This document shows positions 57,445-64,000 of a DNA stretch of 64,000 nt, piece by piece. Every line of letters starts with the position of its first letter. The stretch's first letter is position 1. Source of the DNA: Iris pallida (Eukaryota > Streptophyta > Magnoliopsida > Asparagales > Iridaceae); the NCBI GenBank assembly GCA_029216955.1, contig JANAVB010003400.1, positions 15,977,371 through 16,041,370 of the forward strand, read 5' to 3'. Both the position numbers and the translations under genes were made by a program. The notes under the pieces were generated by a model that was given only the letters and a program-made list of their open reading frames with translations, was not told where the DNA came from and ran no database searches.

Positions 57445-58517
57445 TGTTGGCCCATTAGTCATGGTCAAACCTGATTTTAATAATTGATCAAACTCTGTCT
57501 CAATATAAATATGAGTCAATTCAGATGTTTACTAACGACATTTTGGATACTGATCAAAGATGGATATCTACTCCGTTCAAAATTGAAGCTGTTTGCCACT
57601 CAGAATGTATTTCCTTCAAAGCAATATAATTTTTCATTTTATTGAGTCTAGGAATACATTGTACACCAAGTCGTACTGGCAAATAGGCTATCCTAAAATC
57701 GTTTTTCAAAACTGACATATCTTTTTAAAAATGACCTATGTTTTTGAAAAATATATATTTTACAAAAAGCTTCTGAAGGACTTTTCAAAAAGCCAAATTT
57801 ATTTTTCACAAAATCAACTGACCAAACCCTAACAGAACTCGGCCAGAGTTCGGCCAGAGTTCGGCCAAGTTGAACATTATGTGAACGTTTGATTTTGAAC
57901 TTGGTCTTCCTTCAGTTGCGGTTTGTTACAAAGAGTTCTGTCCGAATTTTGTCTAAATTTTGTCAGAGTTCTGTCTTTGGAAAAACTATAAATAGAGAAG
58001 GATTTCGATCATTTCAAATCACCAATTCACTTTCAATCTCTTCTCTTCTAAAGCTTACATTTCTTCCAAAGAGTTCTAAAAAGCTTTAATTTTTCAAATC
58101 CTAAGCCAGTTACAATCCTCTAGTCGATTTGCCAGTGCGGTGCGGTCTAGAAGTTTCAGAGCAATTGTAATCAGAGGCTTGATTAAAGATTGACTCTTCA
58201 AAACTGAAGTTGGTCGAGTTCTTCGTATCAAAGCTCGCGTCTGTAGAAGTTGCAAGGACTTCATATGAAAACTTGCAGGATTTTCCAATAGTGGATTCAA
58301 CTGGAAGCTAGAGTTCTTTCGACTGGACTAGTCCTCACAAGAGGAAAACCAGTATAAATCTCGGTATTTGCGTTTGCCTTCTGATCACTCTTTTATTACT
58401 GTCATTTATTTTGTGATATCTGTGATCTAACTGCTAACGAGTTTTTTAATTAGCAATATTTCGCTGCCTACTCTATTCTCCCTCTAGAGTATTCTGCTTT
58501 ACGATTTCGTTCCTACA
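57445..58517 (+). repeat. Element D 3' LTR
   Basis: TGTTGGCCCATTAGTCATGG to GATTTCGTTCCTACA. TATAAATAG at 57987-57995. Confidence 0.95.
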
Positions 58518-59283
58518 CCTTAATGCAAATGGGGTCTTAAATGAATGTAGTTACACTAATGGAATAAAATGGAAGGGTTTAGAGAGCTCATACCAAAAGG
58601 AAGATGGATTTCCAATGTAAAATTCCTAGATCTAGATCTCCACCAAGCTTCAAGGCTTCAAATCCTTTCAATCCCTTCTTAGCTAGCCAATAGAGACTTC
58701 TCCTCTCCAAGGGGAAGAGAACAAAACAAATTTGGAGAAAATTTGGAGAAAATTTGGGTGTAGCAGCAATTTAGGAAAAAAGCTCATATACTAGGGCTTG
58801 AAATGAAAATGGAAAGAAGAAAAAGATGAAGTAGGGCTTTAATAGGAAGGTGGGCTGCCATATGGTGTTAAATTTAGGGTTTGGTTAATTAGGAAAGGTC
58901 CACTATACCCCCTCCCTTTAGTTATGACAAGTTAGGGATTGAACCTCCCTTCCTAATTAGGTGTTTAGTCAAGTTTTCTAACTAAATCTTCTAATCTAGC
59001 CAGAGACTAACTTAAGGTCATTTAGGCTAGTCCTAATCATCTAGTTGTATGGTCATGATAAGTTAGTTTAGGTCCTCTAGGATCACTAACCACTATTCTA
59101 GTCAAAGGCTAACCATTAGTCATATTCAATAATAACACATATGCACTATTAATTATTTAGATAATTAATCAAAATATAAATTCTATTTTGAAAATTAATT
59201 TGTCACTCAAGATATAATGTGAAATCACACTAATAACAATAATAACAACAAGATGAAAAAAAGGACAGGAAAGACAGACCTGC

Positions 59284-60188
59284 TAACCCATTACCCATAG
59301 CGTCGGCCTCCTCGACCGTTAACGCAAAAGTCCTGCCCCTCTGGGGTATATCCTTCTGATGGTGCGGGACATGATGTTGTGCCACAGGTGGCCTAGCTTC
59401 CCCTCTCTACTACCTTAGACACCTGCACTCCTACTCTCATGATACTTCCTTACAATACCCTATATTTAATATCACATTGATACACCTAGCTAATATTATC
59501 ATCCTCAATAACACTCACTAATACTAAATTGATACGCTACACCTATCACTTATTACTCATCAATCATGATACATCCTAGACACTTGCACCCTCTAGGCAC
59601 CCTTGGTACACAGTCACTAACTCTATAACTATACTGGACATATGCTTGATACTATAGGATATCAATTGTTAACTATACTCTGACACATGTGTTATAACTA
59701 TTGCTATAAATGGTACTATACTATGAGTTACTTCTAGGCTTATACACTGATACTTAACGCTCACCTATCTAATGGAACAACTTGAAGACTCACAAGCTAT
59801 ACTAACAACCAACACAAATACTCAAGGACACAAACCTATCTGCAAGCTACCAAGCTACTACACTATCCAAAGAACTTCGGAACTAATAGAATGAAATCTT
59901 ATAAGGAACTGGACTAAAAATAACTGAAAGTATTTCTACTCCTAAGTTAATTAATGATGGAACATAATTCTAAAATAACAGAAATGAAAGATAGAGATGA
60001 TATGTTAAGAACCTTCTCAAGATACAATCTGATAATCATATACATCTGTCCAAAATCATGATACTCAGAATCCTCGCCATGCTAGAAAGCAAGGTTGCGA
60101 TAAACGGCAGATTCCATAACGGGGTGTGCACCTCTATAATCATGTCGTCTGGAATCCTCGCTACGCCGACTAGTATAGCTGTGAGAAA
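59284..60188. other. Non-coding AC-rich stretch
   Basis: Short AC-rich sequence, with a more GC-rich part at 59284-59410. No recognised protein, RNA or repeat family. It may belong to the U3 of element F. Confidence 0.4.
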
Positions 60189-61701
60189 TCCCAAATCTCA
60201 TAACCAAGTTATGTATGTAGAAGCATGGAAATGAACAGGAAAATCCATGCGGCTCAAAACATAGGGAGTCTCATGCGGTTCAAAGAATCTCTCAGAGCTT
60301 CATGCGGCTCAAGAATTTTATGCAGCTCAAAAGTCACCAACATAGCCATGCGGCTCGAGTAAAAGCCACGTGGCCTCATGCGGCTCGCCTCTACAGCTGG
60401 CCATTAAGCAGCGGTCTTATTTAATGCTCTGACACAATAAGACAGCTCTGACATAAAGGTGAACTGACAGCTCTGACATAAAGCTACAATAATGACTCTG
60501 ACATAATGGCGTGCTCCTAGGGAAACGAAGAAAATCTCTATAGCTAGCACAATCCATCAAATCCCAAAGTCTTCCATACGGCTTTGACACATGGCCAGCC
60601 GCATGCAGTTCAGGTGGAGGCCACCCCCATGCGGCTGCTACTCTCATGCGGCTCAGATCATGGGGGCCATCTTCATGTGGCTCAAATCCTGAGAAGCCAC
60701 CCCCATGCGGCCGTTACTCTCATACGGCTCGGATCATGGGGACCATCTCCATGCGGCTCAGATGCTGAGAGGCCACGCCCATGCAGCCTTAACACGTGGC
60801 CAGCCTTATGCGGTTCAGTTGGAAACCACCCTCATGCGGCTCAGATTTCGGAGGCCACACCTATGCGGCTGCCACCTTCATGCGGTTCAAATCCTGAGAA
60901 GCCACCCTCATGCGGCTCAGTCAAGACACCCTGTCCCTGTGGCTCGTGGTTAGAACACGTGGCAGAAGATCAGTTTCCCCTGTGTCCCTACGGTTCGCAG
61001 CATAATGATGGTTGGACACGTGGCACCAAATCAATCAAGATTTATCAACAAATCCCAACAACCAGATTTAGTGCAATCATCATAATTACCCGGATCAAAT
61101 CAGATTTATTGCAATCAAGCAGATTGAACACGTGGCAAGAGATCCGAGCTTGTCATAACAAATCACGGAGATTCGTAGCAATCAACATTAATTGCCCATA
61201 CGGATTTGGCGCAATCAACATTAACTGTCCAAATTTGTTGCAATCAAGATTAACGGCCCAGATTAATTACCAACAAAACATGATCAAGGGACATGGTAAT
61301 TAATCCCCAAACCGTCGACTTTTCAAGGGGAAATCATTGTAAACCCTAATGATCACACCCCACTCCTATAAATAGCAAGGTGCCATTCCCTTGCAAACCT
61401 CCCCCGGCTGGACACATAGAGAGACAAAGGCACGCACAGAAGAGTCTCCCCACACATTCCGAGAGCATTTCTCCATCAGAGCCAAGGCTACGTCTGATCG
61501 TCCAAGGAGTAAGGCAGAGCTGCCGTCGCTTTCCCGAGCCTCTACCGTCACCCCCCAGAATAAAAAATAAACAATCGTATTTAGATTGCTGTACCTAGGT
61601 TTTTATTCCTAGGCTTTCTTTGTACCAGCGAGTTTGTATTGTGAGTCTAAGTTCAGTCCTCCTATAAAATTGTTCTGTACTTTTACAATCAATGGCAAAC
61701 A
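60189..61701 (+). repeat. Element F 5' LTR (start approximate)
   Basis: Candidate start TGTGAGAAATCCC. U3 holds an array of CATGCGGCTC motifs (60245-60940). TATAAATAG at 61367-61375; AATAAA near 61558. Ends in CA at 61700-61701, three bases before the PBS. Confidence 0.6.
60245..60940. repeat. CATGCGGCTC motif array in the F LTR
   Basis: About 25 imperfect copies of CATGCGGCTC, spaced 15-40 bp and mostly separated by CC/GG-rich filler such as GAGAAGCCACCC. The inverse motif AGCCGCATG recurs in the internal region (62098-62350). Confidence 0.85.
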
Positions 61702-61704
61702 CGA

Positions 61705-61723
61705 TGGCGACTCTGCTGGAGAC
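61705..61723 (+). other. Element F primer-binding site
   Basis: TGGCGACTCTGCTGGAGAC follows the LTR by three bases. Close to the tRNA-Arg type site of Tat/Ogre elements. Confidence 0.7.
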
Positions 61724-62097
61724 TAACTTCTCTACGGCTGAGGAGTTGGTGACACAATCGGACGCAGCCAAACTTGGCTCCACTCAACAGATGCTGGTCG
61801 CCCGGTTCGACCAGTAGGCGTTTGAAGAAATGCTCTCCGACGGGAGCGCTGGCCCGGTCCAGCGGCGAGCCCGTACAAAGAAGGCCCGTAAGGAGTGGAG
61901 ACCCAAATCATTCGCTCCTCCCCAAGCTCTCGAAGAAGTACTCTCTGTTGCCCGAGACAGCGGAGAAGTCTCGCTTGCGGCCCCACTTCAGACCATAGAG
62001 GACTCTGCTGTCCCCAAGTCCGGCAGAAGAAAACAATATGATACTGGACTTGCAGGGACAAAGAGGAACTCTATGTGGTTCAAGCCGTATAAGGGCG

Positions 62098-62350
62098 CCA
62101 GCCGCATGGAGAAGGCTCATGTGGCCGCAACCGCCAGCCGCATAGAAAAGACTCATGCGGCCACAGAAGTTAGCCGCATGCAGAAAGCCCATGCGGCCAA
62201 AACTACCAGCCGCATGCAGGCAGCCTGCACGATCACGACTTCCAGCCGCATCCCGAAGGTTCATGCGGCCACCGCTTCTAGCCGCATACAAAAGGTTCAT
62301 ACAGCCACAAAAGACAGCCGTATGTAGACAGCCTGCACGGCCACCGATCC
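62098..62350. repeat. 33-bp coding tandem repeat in F
   Basis: Units begin AGCCGCATG or AGCCGCATA with CATGCGGCC inside, about seven copies in frame, encoding the SRMxKAHAATx repeat. Confidence 0.85.
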
Positions 62351-63883
62351 CAGCCGCATATCATCTGTCCCATGCGGCTCACGGTCAGTCTTTGATCGCC
62401 TCTCATGTGGTCCTGACCTTGGAGGCTCTCTGGAGTATATGCCAGACTCCGTGTTGACCAATTTGGACTCTTCCTATTATGTACTATCGGGTGCCAAAGG
62501 GAAGAAGTCTAGGACGGCGCGGGCTCGTCGAGCTCAGTCGGCTGTCCCAACTTCTGACTATCAGGGCATCCCGCTTACTATTACGCGGGCCTCTGATAGA
62601 AAGTTGTACAGAACTACCCGTGTCCAGCCCCCGGCGGCCAACGAATGGGATAGTTATCAAGGATCTTCCAACAACAATCAGGGGTAAGTACTCGTACTAC
62701 CCCCACATCAGGAAGCAGGCAGGATGTCAACACACTCATGTGCTCAGGACTCTCGGACCTACAAAACGAGTGACTTGCGTAACGTGATTCTTCACAAACG
62801 TAAGGAAGAGACGAAAACTTGGTGTGCAGAGAGTCATGTCAGGGGCATCACTGCACCCAAGTCATTGTCAGCTGTTGCTGCAACAAAGCGGCATTAAAAG
62901 AAGACCGGCGGTTTGTCTTCCAACGACTGCAACACCCAAGCTCAGAGGATGCGGCACTCCTCGTCGCCTCCTGCAATTCTGCTCTGAAGATTCCTGGCAG
63001 CAGGAGAGGGAAGAAAACAAATGCCTCCAGTCCAAAAATCTCAACCGACGTAACCAAGAAACTCTCTTCTAGGCGATTGTCTACCACCGTTACATGAGGA
63101 GTTTACCAAGGTACCCACTCAAAGACAAAATTTGCCACACTTGGAGATTCGTCGTCCACATCTCTGGAAGGCACCGAAGCCGGGGGAAGCACTCCTCCAA
63201 ACATCCACGACAATTCCGTGTTCCAAGAAGATAATCCAGGGGAAACGGTTCACCCAACAGATGCAGCAGATCCAGATGTCCCTGAGGACGTCAACAACTC
63301 CCAAGACGAGGCAAGCTCTGAAGATGGGGGTATCACTCCTTCTGAGTCCGAACCCGAGGAGAACATTCCCACATACCCTGACGACTTCTTTGTACAGGGG
63401 TATGACTCAGAGGGCACGTCCTCCACCGTTTCTTCTATCTCTCCTCATGTAAGACGGTGTTCATGACGGACAACAACCAAGATGGTCCCAGTGATCGCCA
63501 ATGCATTGACACTCTGGAAGCCATATTGCATACCTTGGTCAAGTCCATAGACGAGATTAAAACGGCCCTTCCAACTCTGCAAGGAAGGACACTTGGCCAA
63601 ACAAACATGGGACCCGCGGTCAATGCAGACTCGAACTCAGCCGTACCAAACCCGGGTAATAATCTTCCTGAAATATCGGCCCCCACCGTTGCAGACGAGG
63701 CAAGGGAGGCAAGACGAGAGGTCCAGGACCTCCAGGCCATGTTCCACGCCCGAAAAAACTGCCAAGACCTCAGGATACGACAACCGCATCCTGCTGCGTG
63801 GAGAGATGTTCCCTTCCCACCAAGATATAAACCATTCAACATCAATCCGTATGATGGGAAGACATCTGCAAGCAGGTACATCA

Positions 63884-64000
63884 TGTAAAACCCCTAAATT
63901 TCTGCTATTATTTTTTATTTAATTTTGGTACCGATTTAAAAATTTTGTATTGTACGTTGCGTAGTCGTATTGTACGTCGCGTACGAAATTTATTTTCTTG
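63884..64000 (+). mobile_element. Possible start of another LTR (G)
   Basis: The gag-like frame stops at TGTAAAACCCCTAAATTTC, a typical plant Ty3 LTR start, and the sequence turns AT-rich. CATCA precedes it as a possible duplication, but the other end is outside the window. Confidence 0.4.

Larger units (their letters stand above)
45041..58517 (+). mobile_element. SIRE/Maximus-like Ty1/copia element D
   Basis: LTRs 45041-46095 and 57445-58517, target duplication CCTTA at 45036-45040 and 58518-58522, PBS TGGTATCTGAGC just inside, and PPT AAAATAGGGGAGAT. Long gag with coiled coil, pol in copia order, and an extra ORF after pol: the layout of the SIRE/Maximus lineage (inference). Split by solo LTR E. 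About 9.5 kb without E. Several stops and frameshifts. Confidence 0.93.
43406..59278 (-). mobile_element. Older Ty3 solo LTR (H), interrupted by copia element D
   Basis: 43406 onward (TGTCATGCCCCAGAACC, then AGCGGGGGACAGACACAACC) is the reverse complement of sequence like the 3' part of the element B LTR (28090-28439); homology is clear to about 43720. CCTGC occurs at 43401-43405 and 59279-59283 as a candidate duplication, but the right terminus reads GA instead of CA. Without D, the length would be about 2.4 kb, a plausible LTR size. The right end is less certain than the left. Confidence 0.55.
61704..63883 (+). pseudogene. gag: Element F gag-like region (broken)
   Basis: From ATG 61704 the frame runs through a stop at 61815-61817, then to 62325 and on to 62687 (stops at those places). 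It contains about seven 11-residue repeats of the form SRMxKAHAATx. After frame changes, 63218-63466 is an acidic Ser/Glu/Pro stretch (EDGGITPSESEPEENIP). 63457-63886 ends VPFPPRYKPFNINPYDG, which resembles the capsid start of Tat-type gag. No pol is in the window. The frame order is not resolved. Confidence 0.55.
60189..64000 (+). mobile_element. Tat/Ogre-like Ty3 element F, 5' part
   Basis: 5' LTR (about 60189-61701), a PBS beginning TGGCGACTCTGCTGGAGAC at 61705, and a gag-like region to 63883. This PBS type (tRNA-Arg-like) is used by plant Tat/Ogre elements, which supports the call. The 3' half is beyond the window and the LTR start is approximate. Element G appears to interrupt it at 63884. 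Confidence 0.65.

Noticed and set aside
60584..61303. 239-codon plus-strand frame
   Set aside because: Lies over the U3 motif array of the F LTR upstream of its TATA box; the repeat keeps the frame open.

Overview
This window is nuclear DNA from a flowering plant. It has one spliced, intron-rich host gene and many LTR retrotransposons, solo LTRs and small DNA transposons. There is no bacterial operon structure. Splice sites are canonical GT/AG, exon 1 is GC-rich while the introns are AT-rich, and all elements belong to plant families. The exact species cannot be told from the sequence.

The host gene is on the minus strand, from an ATG at 41084 to beyond the left part of the window. I can follow ten coding exons (41084 down to 2865) that join in one continuous frame of about 731 codons. 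They encode an EH-domain protein of the plant EH/Pan1 type: two EH domains, a Pro/Ser/Gln-rich linker, a coiled coil, and a conserved [12 protein letters not shown] acidic segment. The C-terminal exon or exons are not found and probably lie left of position 1. Intron 1 is 19.9 kb and intron 4 is 8.3 kb, both swollen by retrotransposons.

Layout, left to right: 1-2864 is intron-like sequence with a MITE and a hAT-like repeat. 2865-9649 holds exons 10 to 5, with a decayed copia-type LTR, a minisatellite and a 65-base G run in the introns. 9650-17974 is intron 4, carrying a complete degenerate Ty1/copia element C (10360-17895, TSD GTAAA). 17975-21077 holds exons 4 to 2. 21078-40946 is intron 1, holding Ty3 chromovirus A (22812-39298, minus strand), which is itself interrupted by the younger Ty3 element B (25642-36067, plus strand, TSD CCGGT). 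A landed in an older CTAGGC-rich hAT-like element. Tandem repeats adjoin exon 1 at 40947-41084. Upstream of the gene, 41391-42263 is a TIR element with GC-rich cargo and 42307-43010 is a hAT MITE with an 8-bp TSD.

From 43406 to 59278 there is an older solo LTR (H) into which a SIRE/Maximus-like copia element D (45041-58517, TSD CCTTA) inserted. D carries an extra env-like/plant-transposon ORF and is split by a 3.93-kb solo LTR (E). From about 60189 to the right edge is the 5' part of a Tat/Ogre-like Ty3 element (F), recognised by its primer-binding site and gag. A further LTR (G) seems to begin inside it at 63884.

All retroelement reading frames carry stops or frameshifts, so none looks autonomous. 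Function of the host gene (endocytosis, TPLATE complex) is transferred from family knowledge. Element clade names are inference from motifs and need an alignment or domain search.
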